A stretch of 64,000 bases of DNA, from positions 1 to 64,000 of the forward strand of contig CAYNEO010000012.1 of NCBI GenBank assembly GCA_964396245.1, written 5' to 3'. The translations under genes were made by a program, and so were the position numbers. This document shows positions 17,202-25,465 of this stretch, one piece after another. Under the pieces are notes generated by a model. That model did no database searches, was not told where the DNA came from, and saw only the letters and a program-made list of their open reading frames with translations. The stretch comes from CAYNEO01 sp964396245 (lineage in GTDB: Bacteria > Zixibacteria > MSB-5A5 > GN15 > FEB-12). The number at the start of each line of letters is the position of its first letter. Positions within the stretch are counted from its first letter, which is position 1.

Positions 17202-17591
17202 TTACTCGTGCACCACGGCCTCAGGCGCATTTTTCAGCACGTCAAGCAGCTCATCGCTCTCGATTGGCTTATCGATAAACGCGTAAGGCCGGGGCATGGT
17301 GGCGTGGTCGCGGGCAAACAGTTCCTTGTACCGCGTGACGCCGCTCAGTATGATCACCGGCACGTGTTTGAGCTCGGGATGCTTCAGCAACTTGCGATAA
17401 AATTTCACCCCGGTTTCGTGCGGCATGATGATGTCCAGCGTCACGATATGCGGTTTGAATTCCTGCGCCAGCTCGAAACCACGCTCGCCGTCGTCGGCCG
17501 ATGCCGTTTCGTATCCGTGCTCCTTGAGAAGCGTTTCCAGAAACGTTCTGATATCGGCTTCGTCATCGACGATCAGTATTCTCTTGCTCAT
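17202..17591 (-). CDS. single-domain response regulator
   Basis: A 129-residue receiver with acidic pair D9/D10, phosphoacceptor D53 (LDIIMPHETG), Ser in ILSGVTRY and Lys in FIDKPIE. A short insert (RYKELFARDHATMPRPYAF) lies between strand 4 and strand 5, shared in position with the next gene upstream, so the two are paralogues. It has no DNA-binding domain. It lies 13 bases after the upstream receiver gene, in the same operon as the PAS kinase. Confidence 0.9.
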   Translation of the reverse strand: MSKRILIVDDEADIRTFLETLLKEHGYETASADDGERGFELAQEFKPHIVTLDIIMPHETGVKFYRKLLKHPELKHVPVIILSGVTRYKELFARDHATMPRPYAFIDKPIESDELLDVLKNAPEAVVHE

Positions 17592-17604
17592 GATACTACC
17601 CTCG

Positions 17605-18129
17605 CTATTTTCTGTGAGTACCTCTGAGAAGGTCTCTCACTCGTTTCAATGTCTCTACGTCCGCGTCGTCCACCAGGTTTTTCAATTCACTCTGGAGTTC
17701 GACCTGGTCGCCCAGTTCGGCTTCATCGTCGGATGATTCGATGCCGAGGATTTTCTTGATCGCGGCAATATAGTTGTCCGGCTTCACCGGTTTTTCCAGG
17801 TAGATACCGGGTCCGGACATGGTCAACTCTTTCAAGTCGGCCTTACCGAGATCATCGCGGGCATGGCCGGTGACGATAAGAATCGGTATCTTCGCCCACT
17901 GCTTGTTGCGGGTCAATTCCCGGTGAAATTTCACGCCGGACTTCTTCGGCATGACAAGGTCGAGCGAAATAAGATCCGGCGGTTTCTGCTTGACCATTTC
18001 GAGCGCCTCGAAACCGTCGGCGGCGACAACGACGTCGAAACCGGCCTGCATCAACGCCGCCGAAAGAAACGTCCTCACATCCGGCTCATCGTCGACGACG
18101 AGAATGGTCTTTTTCATTGGTTCTGCCAT
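17605..18129 (-). CDS. response regulator with short C-terminal extension
   Basis: About 174 residues from ATG 18129 (MAEPMKK), preceded by GGGAGAG; an open frame reaches 18144. The receiver has D13/D14, phosphoacceptor D57 (LDLVMPKKSG), Thr in IVTGHARDD and Lys in YLEKPVK. The tail (about 135-174, DDEAELGDQVELQSELKNLV, then VETLKRVRDLL) is acidic then helical, possibly for dimerisation. It follows the histidine kinase by 14 bases and is the most likely direct partner of that kinase. Confidence 0.88.
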   Translation of the reverse strand: MAEPMKKTILVVDDEPDVRTFLSAALMQAGFDVVVAADGFEALEMVKQKPPDLISLDLVMPKKSGVKFHRELTRNKQWAKIPILIVTGHARDDLGKADLKELTMSGPGIYLEKPVKPDNYIAAIKKILGIESSDDEAELGDQVELQSELKNLVDDADVETLKRVRDLLRGTHRK

Positions 18130-18143
18130 ATATCTCTCCCGCA

Positions 18144-19625
18144 CTATACTGATTTTCGATTTTCCGCCTGTAATTCCATAAGTTTCATCAGGCGCTTTCG
18201 GGGCAGCTCTATCCGGAAACGCGCGCCCTCGCCGGGCCGCGAATTAACGATAATTTTCCCGCCGTGCTCCTGCACGATCTTCCTGGTCGTCAGCAATCCC
18301 AATCCGGTGCCTTCGCCGCCCTTGGTGGTGAAGAACGTCGTGAAGATCTTCCGCTTGATATCGGAATCCATCCCGCTGCCGTTGTCCGCAACTTCGAACA
18401 CCAGCGTCCCGTTATCTCGACGCGTGCGAATGACCACGTACCGATTCCCTCTGTCGCTCATCTCGCAGGCATCGATGGCATTCGAGACAAGGTTTGTCAG
18501 GCAGGTGTGAATGCCGTCGGGATCGAGCGGCGCCTTGTGCACCTTGGGATCGAGCTCACACCTGAGGTCGATACCGGCCTGCCGGGCCACCTCATGATAA
18601 AGGTCAATTATCTCCTGGACAAGGTCGTTCGGTTCGACCCACTTTGCCTGGGGCAGACGTCCCTTGGCAAAACTCAGAAAGTCCTTCACCAGAGTCGTGG
18701 TCTTGGTGAAATTGCGTTCCAGCATTTCCCAGCCCTGCTCGACCATTTTATTGTCTTTTTTCTGGAGACCGAGACTCACAATGTACTTTCCGCCCTCCAG
18801 ACCCATCAGGATATTCTTGACACTGTGCGCCAGGCCGGCAACCGTCTGTCCGACCGCCGCAAGACGCTCGGCCTCGATCATTTCATCCTCGAGCTTCTTC
18901 AGGTCGGTGATGTCATTGGAGATTTCGATGACGTGCGCCACCTTGCGGTCACCGCGCGTCAGCGGCGCCGTGCTCACCTGGTAATGCGTGCGCTCACCTT
19001 TGATACTGGTCCCGACCTGGTTTGAGCGGTGCGGCTGACCGTCCTTGAATGTCTTCTCCGCAGGGCAGTGCGGGCATTTCCGCTGCCGACGCTTGTAAAT
19101 GGTATAGCATTTCTCCCCGATGGCGTCGCCGAACTGCTCGCGGAAGGCCTCGTTGGCGCGGATAATCCGAAAATCGGAATCGATGACGGTCACGTAACAG
19201 GGGACGCGGTCAAACAGGATCTGGTATTCCTGCTGCCACCGTCTGGTTTCGGTGACATCGGTCGACATCTCCAGGATGAAGTTCACGGGATCAGCAGGCC
19301 GTTTCCGGAGCGGCGCCGAATGCACAACATAGTGCGTATGCCGCCCCTGTTGATCAAAGCCGACTTCGTCGGTGACACGCGGATGGCCGTCTTCGAATGT
19401 CAGCAACGCGTTGCAGGGCTCGCACGGCGCCGAGGACTTCTTGTACACCTCGTAGCACTTCTTCCCCTTCCACGGGCCGAAATGCTCCGCAAAATCACGA
19501 TTGGCGTCGATCACATTGAAATTCCGGTCGATGATGGCCACGTTGAACGGCAGTTGCTCGAGAATTTCCCGCTGTGGCCACGGCACCTTCGTGGAATTGA
19601 CACGGGGAGTTCGCTTACTGGCCAT
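18144..19625 (-). CDS. cytoplasmic PAS-PAS histidine kinase with cysteine motifs
   Basis: A 493-residue protein with no membrane helix. PAS1 (about 20-130) carries C57, C68 and C71; PAS2 (about 135-245) carries C173, C184 and C187. Both fit C-x10-C-x2-C. The HisKA-type box is VAGLAHSVKNIL with H267. The ATPase domain has LVSNAIDAC, VADNGSGM and GGEGTGLGLLTTRK. The cysteine triplets suggest a redox, metal or cluster-based sensor; this is inference. Its start overlaps the end of the NrfD-cytochrome gene by 11 bases, so sensor and redox complex are made together. Confidence 0.9.
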   Translation of the reverse strand: MASKRTPRVNSTKVPWPQREILEQLPFNVAIIDRNFNVIDANRDFAEHFGPWKGKKCYEVYKKSSAPCEPCNALLTFEDGHPRVTDEVGFDQQGRHTHYVVHSAPLRKRPADPVNFILEMSTDVTETRRWQQEYQILFDRVPCYVTVIDSDFRIIRANEAFREQFGDAIGEKCYTIYKRRQRKCPHCPAEKTFKDGQPHRSNQVGTSIKGERTHYQVSTAPLTRGDRKVAHVIEISNDITDLKKLEDEMIEAERLAAVGQTVAGLAHSVKNILMGLEGGKYIVSLGLQKKDNKMVEQGWEMLERNFTKTTTLVKDFLSFAKGRLPQAKWVEPNDLVQEIIDLYHEVARQAGIDLRCELDPKVHKAPLDPDGIHTCLTNLVSNAIDACEMSDRGNRYVVIRTRRDNGTLVFEVADNGSGMDSDIKRKIFTTFFTTKGGEGTGLGLLTTRKIVQEHGGKIIVNSRPGEGARFRIELPRKRLMKLMELQAENRKSV

Positions 19626-21504
19626 GTGATCCGCCTTCGACAGTTGAATCGTTCAGCGTGACACCCGGCAGAAGCACCCGGTTATACTGCGGCCGCGTGA
19701 GTTGCCGGCGCATCTCCAGCCGGAGATCACTCGGAGCCGGAGTAGCGTGACAGGTGGCGCACTCGGCCAGGTTCGGTTTATCCGCTATCGTGGCAGCCTT
19801 CTCGCGGTGACACTTCACACACAGGTCATGCATGGCATCCACATACGATACCGCCTGGTATGATTCTATTTTGATTTTCGCACCTTCAGGCACCAGGTTC
19901 TCATGACAGGCGTCGCATTTCTTTGCCGATGCAGCCGTCCGGTTGACGTCCTCCTGATGACACATCACACAGGGCACATTGCCGCCCGTTGGGCTGGCAT
20001 GCCAGTCGTGCCGGAAGGCGTCGACCGTGCGGTACATCTGACTGTGGCAGGTGTAACAGCCGCTGGTTTTGTCCATCGGCTGGTTCATATGATGACACAG
20101 AACGCAGGATGAGTTGGCGCCGAGTGAATCAACATGCTGTCGGTGTGGAAACTCAACGCCGTATCCATCGCGGTTACCGTCGACAAACAGGGTATCACCG
20201 CCCCGCGCCCGCTGGGCGGTAACCTGGTCGATTCCGTCGCTGTGAATCTTCTTGCCCGGAATCAACGCGAATCCCAGCGCAAACATCAGGACGAAAACAA
20301 ACGAGTATTTCTTTTCGGCCGACACTGACGGCGGGCCGAGCCATACGTCACCGGCACGGCTGAATGACGGCCTCGCGTGAGGATCGCTTTCAGCTTCCGC
20401 CGGTCGGTGCTCCCAGATATGGAATTTCTCAATACCGAACAGGAAAATCAAGACCATGAATGACACCACCGCCGCGCTGATTGAGAATTCCATCCACGAT
20501 GGAAAGTAGCTGTCGCCGGTGACACTCTGCATGGTCAGGCCGCCGACATTGATGCGATTGAAAATTGTCCCGAAGACAACCAGGAATGAGCCGATCCACT
20601 GTCCCGCGACCGAGTTGCGGCTTTTTTTGATCGAGAAGATGATGATCGGGATGATCGCCATCACCATAATCTCGGCTATGAAAAGGAAGCTGTGCCCGCC
20701 GCCGTTGAATATTGTGCCGAACTGACCCCGGACCAGCAAATCGCCAAATCGCACCACGAGATAGATAGACAGCACCCACACCGCCGCGCGCCCAAGACGG
20801 GCGATAAGGTGACTCTCCGGCTTGCGGTGATATATCCAGCCGGACACGAGGCTCTCGAACGATACCATCATCAGACCGAGCGCCACCGCCGAGATGAAAA
20901 AGAGGATCGGGAGAATACTCGAATACCAGAGCGGCGGCAGTTTGAAAGGCATAATCAGGAAGAGCGAACCAAGCGACGACTGGTGCAGGGTCGAGAGCAT
21001 GATGCCGACCAGCACCAGCGGGAAGCGGAACTTCATCAGGAAATTCCTGATCTTCGCATAGCGGCTGGTTGACTCCATCGGCACCGGACTGAATTCCAAC
21101 AGCAGCACAGTCGTATAAAGCATCACACACCAGCCGACTTCAAACAGCGGCGAGTGAGGATTCCAGAAAACCAGCATGTGCCAGATATTCCACGGCAAAC
21201 CGAGATCGACCAACAGTGACAGAATCACGGCCACATAGCCGAGGAAAGCGGTCAGGACCGCCGGACGAACCATCGGGTGGAACTCCTCCCGGCGCATGAT
21301 ATAGAAGACGGCGGTAATCACGAAGCCGCCTGCCGCAAGAGCGACGCCGGCCATGACGTCGAATCCAATCCACAGTCCCCACGGGGTGGCGTCGGAGAGA
21401 TTGGTTGTCGCTCCAAGTCCGAAAACGAAACGGGAGATCGCTACGGCGAGACCGAGGCCGACCAGGCCCCAGAGAATAGATTTGACAACGTGTACCCGGT
21501 TCAT
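19615..21504 (-). CDS. NrfD-like membrane subunit fused to a six-heme cytochrome c
   Basis: A 629-residue fusion. Residues about 1-385 hold around ten transmembrane helices of the NrfD/HybB/DsrP type, a quinone-reactive subunit. After a linker and another helix (about 405-425) comes a periplasmic domain with six CxxCH heme sites: CVLCH, CYTCH, CVMCH, CDACH, CVKCH and CATCH. In Dsr and Hmc complexes the NrfD subunit and the cytochrome are usually separate proteins (DsrP plus DsrJ, HmcC plus HmcA). Here they are one chain, which fixes the path from quinone to heme. ATGA overlap with the ferredoxin gene upstream. Confidence 0.9.
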   Translation of the reverse strand: MNRVHVVKSILWGLVGLGLAVAISRFVFGLGATTNLSDATPWGLWIGFDVMAGVALAAGGFVITAVFYIMRREEFHPMVRPAVLTAFLGYVAVILSLLVDLGLPWNIWHMLVFWNPHSPLFEVGWCVMLYTTVLLLEFSPVPMESTSRYAKIRNFLMKFRFPLVLVGIMLSTLHQSSLGSLFLIMPFKLPPLWYSSILPILFFISAVALGLMMVSFESLVSGWIYHRKPESHLIARLGRAAVWVLSIYLVVRFGDLLVRGQFGTIFNGGGHSFLFIAEIMVMAIIPIIIFSIKKSRNSVAGQWIGSFLVVFGTIFNRINVGGLTMQSVTGDSYFPSWMEFSISAAVVSFMVLIFLFGIEKFHIWEHRPAEAESDPHARPSFSRAGDVWLGPPSVSAEKKYSFVFVLMFALGFALIPGKKIHSDGIDQVTAQRARGGDTLFVDGNRDGYGVEFPHRQHVDSLGANSSCVLCHHMNQPMDKTSGCYTCHSQMYRTVDAFRHDWHASPTGGNVPCVMCHQEDVNRTAASAKKCDACHENLVPEGAKIKIESYQAVSYVDAMHDLCVKCHREKAATIADKPNLAECATCHATPAPSDLRLEMRRQLTRPQYNRVLLPGVTLNDSTVEGGSHGQ

Positions 21505-22262
21505 GACTTCTCCTCCGTATCTTTACCCGCTTCAGCCAGCTTCTGCCGCCGCTTGACAATCCAGTTGAGACCGAGCATCACGCCTCCCATACCGACGAAC
21601 GCAAACGGCACCGATTTCATGGCCGGCGCGGTCCGGGCGGGCAGGCTGGTATTCAGGTTCGGCTGATAGCAGAGGAAACCGAGATCGATATCGGAAATGT
21701 ATAACACCGAGGTCCCGCCCACTTCATACTCACCCCAGACGTGATCGATGTATTTTCCGGGATTCTGCTTGATGCGTCGATGTGCCTCGGCAAGCAGTTC
21801 CTTGCGATCACCGAAAATCGTGGCCTGTTTCGGGCAAGCCTGCGTGCAGGCCGGCTGCTGTCCCTTGGTAATTCGCTCGTAGCACATGATGCACTTGCGA
21901 ACATAGGGAACAGTCTGGTCCCAGTCATACCGGGGGATTCCGTACGGACAGGCCATCATGCAGTAGCGACAGCCAAGACACTTGTCGTTGTCATAAACGA
22001 CCACACCCTCAGGTGTCTTGTGCAGGGCGCCGACCGGGCAGGCCGAGGCACAGGCCGGTTCGAGACAGTGACGGCATTGCTTGCGCACATAGTGCGGGCC
22101 GGGCTTCTGGATAATCGACGTCCAGTTCTCTGCCGACAGCCCGTCGTTTTTCTGCCACACCTTGGGGACATCCATGCCCAGGCCGTGCTCTTTCTTGCAG
22201 GCCGCAAGACACTCGAGACAGCCCACACAGAGGGTCACATCGGTCAGGATTGCAGCGCTCAT
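21501..22262 (-). CDS. 4Fe-4S ferredoxin subunit (DsrO/HybA-like)
   Basis: A 253-residue protein with the cysteine sets of four [4Fe-4S] clusters: CVGCLECLAACKK, CRHCLEPACASACPVG, CLGCRYCMMACPYG and CIMCYERITKGQQPACTQACP. A single helix near the C-terminus (about 210-230) anchors it. No Tat signal is seen at the N-terminus, unlike typical DsrO or HybA, so the side of the membrane is uncertain. It should pass electrons to the NrfD-like subunit. It overlaps both neighbours by ATGA. Confidence 0.9.
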   Translation of the reverse strand: MSAAILTDVTLCVGCLECLAACKKEHGLGMDVPKVWQKNDGLSAENWTSIIQKPGPHYVRKQCRHCLEPACASACPVGALHKTPEGVVVYDNDKCLGCRYCMMACPYGIPRYDWDQTVPYVRKCIMCYERITKGQQPACTQACPKQATIFGDRKELLAEAHRRIKQNPGKYIDHVWGEYEVGGTSVLYISDIDLGFLCYQPNLNTSLPARTAPAMKSVPFAFVGMGGVMLGLNWIVKRRQKLAEAGKDTEEKS

Positions 22263-22963
22263 ACCGGGGCTCCTTTCTTATCGAGTGTTTCCGCGACATC
22301 TTCATCAACCCGCGCCGGGAATTTCCAGGCCAGCGTGCTGACCAGCTGCGACAGCGGCATGAGCACGCAATGGGCAATCTTCGTGAACGGCAACAGCACG
22401 AAAATCAACTCACCCGAGAGCACATGCACCAGCATGAATGCCTGGTACGTTTTCGGCGCCACACCGAGATTGGCGCAGACATAGCCGGTGATGAACGGGA
22501 TGATCAGCAACAGCGGCCAGAGATAATCCTGCTTGCGACTGATAACCCGTGCCTGTTGAACGCCGACCCGACCGAGAAACAGCGCCAGGCCGAGCACGAT
22601 TGTCGCCAGGGTCATGATGTTGGCTACGTCAGCCGGAAGCGTCCACCAGCCGAACCCGATCGCGCTTTTCCACAGGCGGACATGGGCGAACAGGAAAATC
22701 GGGGTCACAATCAGACCGATATGAAAAGCGATCGCGACTATGCTGTACACCGGTCGATGGTGCAGCAGGCGCTTTGCCGGAAAAACCCATTCCAGCGTTC
22801 TCATGATTGTCAGCCGCCAGGGGATAGTCTTGTCGCCGGCTCGCCGGTAAGCCTGGACCATGCCCACGATATCCAGTATCAGGATGCGCAGCAGTCCCAG
22901 GACCATGACCGCGAATGTCAGGCGAAACAGCGGCCCTCTGGCAAATTCCAAAAATGCATCCAC
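22259..22963 (-). CDS. NarI/DsrM-like cytochrome b membrane subunit
   Basis: About 234 residues from GTG 22963, preceded by AAGGAAA; an upstream open frame to 23017 overlaps the previous gene. Five to six transmembrane helices, with His residues in or near the membrane that could ligate heme b (LLHHRPVYSIVAIAFHIG, VHVLSGELIF, KIAHCVLMP). This is the nitrate-reductase-gamma fold also found in DsrM, HmcE and TmcC. It should exchange electrons between the quinone pool and the HdrD-like subunit encoded just upstream. Confidence 0.87.
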   Translation of the reverse strand: MDAFLEFARGPLFRLTFAVMVLGLLRILILDIVGMVQAYRRAGDKTIPWRLTIMRTLEWVFPAKRLLHHRPVYSIVAIAFHIGLIVTPIFLFAHVRLWKSAIGFGWWTLPADVANIMTLATIVLGLALFLGRVGVQQARVISRKQDYLWPLLLIIPFITGYVCANLGVAPKTYQAFMLVHVLSGELIFVLLPFTKIAHCVLMPLSQLVSTLAWKFPARVDEDVAETLDKKGAPV

Positions 22964-22976
22964 AACTCGTTTCCTT

Positions 22977-24476
22977 CTATTCCTTGCTGCCGGCGGAAAG
23001 ATTTGACACGCCGACATCTGTATTTGTCTTCTCGTTCTTCTCTTCTTTATTGGCGGGAGCGTTGTCGAAAATGATTGCCTTGTAAAGTAGGTCGTGAAGG
23101 CCGACCACCTCGGCGTCGATCCCCTGATCTTCGACCAGCTCCCTCAGTTGTTTCTTGCAATTGGCGCACGGAGCCACTACGTATTTGGCCCCCGTTGCGC
23201 GAATCTGATCGGCCTTGGCTTTGCCGCCGACCGTCGTGCGGTAAGGACGGATCTCATCGATGGACACGGTCCCGCCGCCGCCGCCGCAGCAGATATTCTC
23301 ATCGCGGTTCGGCGTCATCTCGACAAAGTCCGCACAGATCGCTTTCAGCAGTTCGCGCGGCTGTTCGGTTATCCATCGCTGCCGGGCAATGTTGCACGGG
23401 TCGTGGTACGTGACCCGTTCCTTGATCGTATTCGGCCGTAGTTTCAGCCGCCCTTCTTTCCACGCCTGGTGGGTGTACTCCATGATATTGATGACCGGCA
23501 GGGCGTCTTTGCCGCCGCAGTGAGTCGGAAGAAAATACTTGGCCGATCGCGATGCATGGCCGCACTCGCCGATCAATACTTTCTTCCCTTTCAGACGACG
23601 CGTCTCGGCATCCACCTTCCGGACCACGCGCTCGAGAATCCGGTCGCTGTAAAACAGACCGTAATTGATACCGTCGAAATACCCGGTGCCGATCGTCCAC
23701 GAGTCCCCCGTCGCCGCAAACACGGCGGCGTTGCCCATCAGTGTTTCCGCTTCCATCAGGAAATCGCTCACGGCCGGGAAAAAGACATATTCGGCGCCTT
23801 CGACATCGAGCGGAAACTTGATATCAACGCCCTTTTCTTCCTTCATATCTTCCTCGAGAAACTCGAGGGTATCCATCAATGCCGGGACCGGCACGGCCGA
23901 CGTATTGCCTGTCTTCCCCTCCAGCTGTTCGCGGGTCGACACGACCAGCGCACGGGGAGCGATACCGATCTCGCTCAGAATGTAGCGGCCAAGATGCGTG
24001 ACCAGGGCGTGATCGATTCCCGACGGGCACTCCAGGGTGCAACGGCGGCAGGCGGTGCAGTTCCAGAATGAATCCGCCATCTGCTCTATTTTCTCATCCG
24101 TTAAATGGCCGGTGCCAAGCAGGCGGCCGCGCACCGATCCGGCCAGGGTGAAATGTCGTCGGTAAACCGACAGGAGCAGCTCCGAACGCTTGCAGGGTAT
24201 ATCTTCCGGGTTGCCGGTGGCCTGATACACCTGGCACTGGGTGGCGCATCGGGAGCACTTGGCGCTCATACGTATAAAATGGTCCAGCGCGAATTGGTAA
24301 TTGGAATGGCGAAGAATCGCCGCGAAGGCTTCCAGAAATCGTCGCGGCCGCTCGCCGATATCGTAATCCTCGACAAAATAGCGCACATCGAGTTTCTGAC
24401 GCTCGGCCACCTCCGGCTTTCTCGTCGGTGCAAACGCTTTCGCGCGCTGGTCCCCGGTGATCCGACTTGTCCTCAT
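22977..24476 (-). CDS. HdrD/DsrK-like iron-sulfur protein
   Basis: A 499-residue soluble protein. Two N-terminal [4Fe-4S] motifs are visible: CSRCATQCQVY (about 74-84) and CTACRRCTLECPSG (about 140-153). The C-terminal half has the CCG-type site of heterodisulfide reductases (YHDPCNIAR, ENICCGGGGG, APCANCKK), which in HdrB/HdrD holds a non-cubane cluster acting on disulfides. DsrK, HmcF and TmcB share this build. GGAG precedes ATG 24476. It is expected on the cytoplasmic face, tied to the NarI-like subunit. The natural thiol or disulfide partner is unknown. Confidence 0.9.
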   Translation of the reverse strand: MRTSRITGDQRAKAFAPTRKPEVAERQKLDVRYFVEDYDIGERPRRFLEAFAAILRHSNYQFALDHFIRMSAKCSRCATQCQVYQATGNPEDIPCKRSELLLSVYRRHFTLAGSVRGRLLGTGHLTDEKIEQMADSFWNCTACRRCTLECPSGIDHALVTHLGRYILSEIGIAPRALVVSTREQLEGKTGNTSAVPVPALMDTLEFLEEDMKEEKGVDIKFPLDVEGAEYVFFPAVSDFLMEAETLMGNAAVFAATGDSWTIGTGYFDGINYGLFYSDRILERVVRKVDAETRRLKGKKVLIGECGHASRSAKYFLPTHCGGKDALPVINIMEYTHQAWKEGRLKLRPNTIKERVTYHDPCNIARQRWITEQPRELLKAICADFVEMTPNRDENICCGGGGGTVSIDEIRPYRTTVGGKAKADQIRATGAKYVVAPCANCKKQLRELVEDQGIDAEVVGLHDLLYKAIIFDNAPANKEEKNEKTNTDVGVSNLSAGSKE

Positions 24477-24511
24477 GTTTTCTCCACGTTATGTCTATTC
24501 ATAGTCTGTCT

Positions 24512-25279
24512 TCAGTTTCGTGTATCCTGACTGCTCCTCCCCGAAGCTGCCTCGTGTCCCGCGATAGCTTCCTGGAGAATCGGGATTCGGTCCCTGACAT
24601 GGTGATCCTGGAACGCGAAGGCGGCATCGGGATCGATCAGCTCAACACCGTATTCACGGCATCGCTCTTTGACTGTCGGTGTCGTCGAATGCACGTAAAC
24701 CCGGGCATGGTATCCCCCCGATGCCACCAAATGCAGGAGCTGGATTTCCTGGTCGGGGCGGTACATGTGGGCGCCGCAGCAAATCGCCACCCGTATCAGC
24801 TTATAGCAGACCGGGCAGTTGATTTCGGCGACCAGGTCAACCGGAAACGGTGCACACTCGGCAGCCGGGCGAACAATATACCCGTGCGCCGAGAACAGCT
24901 CGTTGGTCCAGCACACCAGATCTTCGAGGGGCACCTCCGAATCGAACTCGATTGTCCCGTCAGCTTTTGAATCAAGGCTAAGCCGACCGGCGACATAAGC
25001 ATCGATAGCTTCCGAGACTCCGCCGGAAACACCGGGAAAAATGGCAATTCCTGCGGCGCCAAGCAGATTCCGGTAAAAATCCTTTATTCCGTTGCAAATG
25101 AGAACATTAACCCCCGAATCCCGCAGCAGTTGAACGCGTCCGAAACCCTCGCAGCCGCCGCATTCCACAATCCGGCTCTCGGTAGCGCGGCCATACTCCA
25201 CCTGGGCTATCATGAAAATTCGGGCCACCTCAAAACAGGGGGCCACGACATCGCCAAATTTCGGTAATGCAACAATCAT
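24512..25279 (-). CDS. NifX/NifB-type cluster-binding domain protein with Cys-rich C-terminal domain
   Basis: About 255 residues from ATG 25279 (MIVALPKFGD), which follows GGAG and lies just after the sigma-54 promoter; the open frame back to 25318 would overlap that promoter. Residues 1-100 fit the dinitrogenase iron-molybdenum cofactor domain (VALPKFGDVVAPCFEVARIF, VECGGCEGFG, GVSGGVSEAIDAY). The second half has CPVCYK and ICCGAH, a possible metal site, but I do not recognise the domain. There are no nif genes nearby. As first gene of the redox operon it may carry or sense a metal cluster for the complex. Confidence 0.72.
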   Translation of the reverse strand: MIVALPKFGDVVAPCFEVARIFMIAQVEYGRATESRIVECGGCEGFGRVQLLRDSGVNVLICNGIKDFYRNLLGAAGIAIFPGVSGGVSEAIDAYVAGRLSLDSKADGTIEFDSEVPLEDLVCWTNELFSAHGYIVRPAAECAPFPVDLVAEINCPVCYKLIRVAICCGAHMYRPDQEIQLLHLVASGGYHARVYVHSTTPTVKERCREYGVELIDPDAAFAFQDHHVRDRIPILQEAIAGHEAASGRSSQDTRN

Positions 25280-25301
25280 TAGCAACTCCGGCATACCTAT
25301 T

Positions 25302-25317
25302 GGCGAATTCCGTGCCA
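25302..25317 (-). promoter_or_regulatory. sigma-54 (-24/-12) promoter of the redox operon
   Basis: Read on the minus strand: TGGCACG, GAAT, TCGCC. The -24 element is a perfect consensus; the -12 element differs from TTGC at one base, and the GG-GC spacing is right. It predicts a start near 25291, about 12 bases before the chosen NifX-like start codon. A sigma-54 activator gene ends 150 bases upstream. Confidence 0.8.
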
Positions 25318-25383
25318 TAACCGAAATAACTCACTCAACTCATTGCATAACAATAGATTTACGGTTTGGCTGGAATGGCCGGT

Positions 25384-25443
25384 GTTGCAGCGAATGCAGC
25401 TATCGGTGTTGCTTTGCAACAATAATCAACTGTTGCATGCAAC
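25384..25443. promoter_or_regulatory. three palindromic boxes, candidate activator sites
   Basis: Three inverted repeats built from GTTGC/GCAAC: an imperfect one at 25384-25400 (GTTGCAGCGAATGCAGC), GTTGCTTTGCAAC at 25408-25420 and the perfect GTTGCATGCAAC at 25432-25443. Their centres are 22 and 23.5 bases apart and about 75 to 120 bases upstream of the -24 element, where NtrC-type activators bind. The likely ligand is the activator encoded at 25466-26836. Confidence 0.7.
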
Positions 25444-25465
25444 GATGGGCTGGGAAGGATGAGTC

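Noticed and set aside
25370..25390. Plus-strand TGGCCGGTGTTGCA as a sigma-54 promoter
   Set aside because: The spacing between GG and GC is two bases too short and no gene starts downstream on the plus strand.
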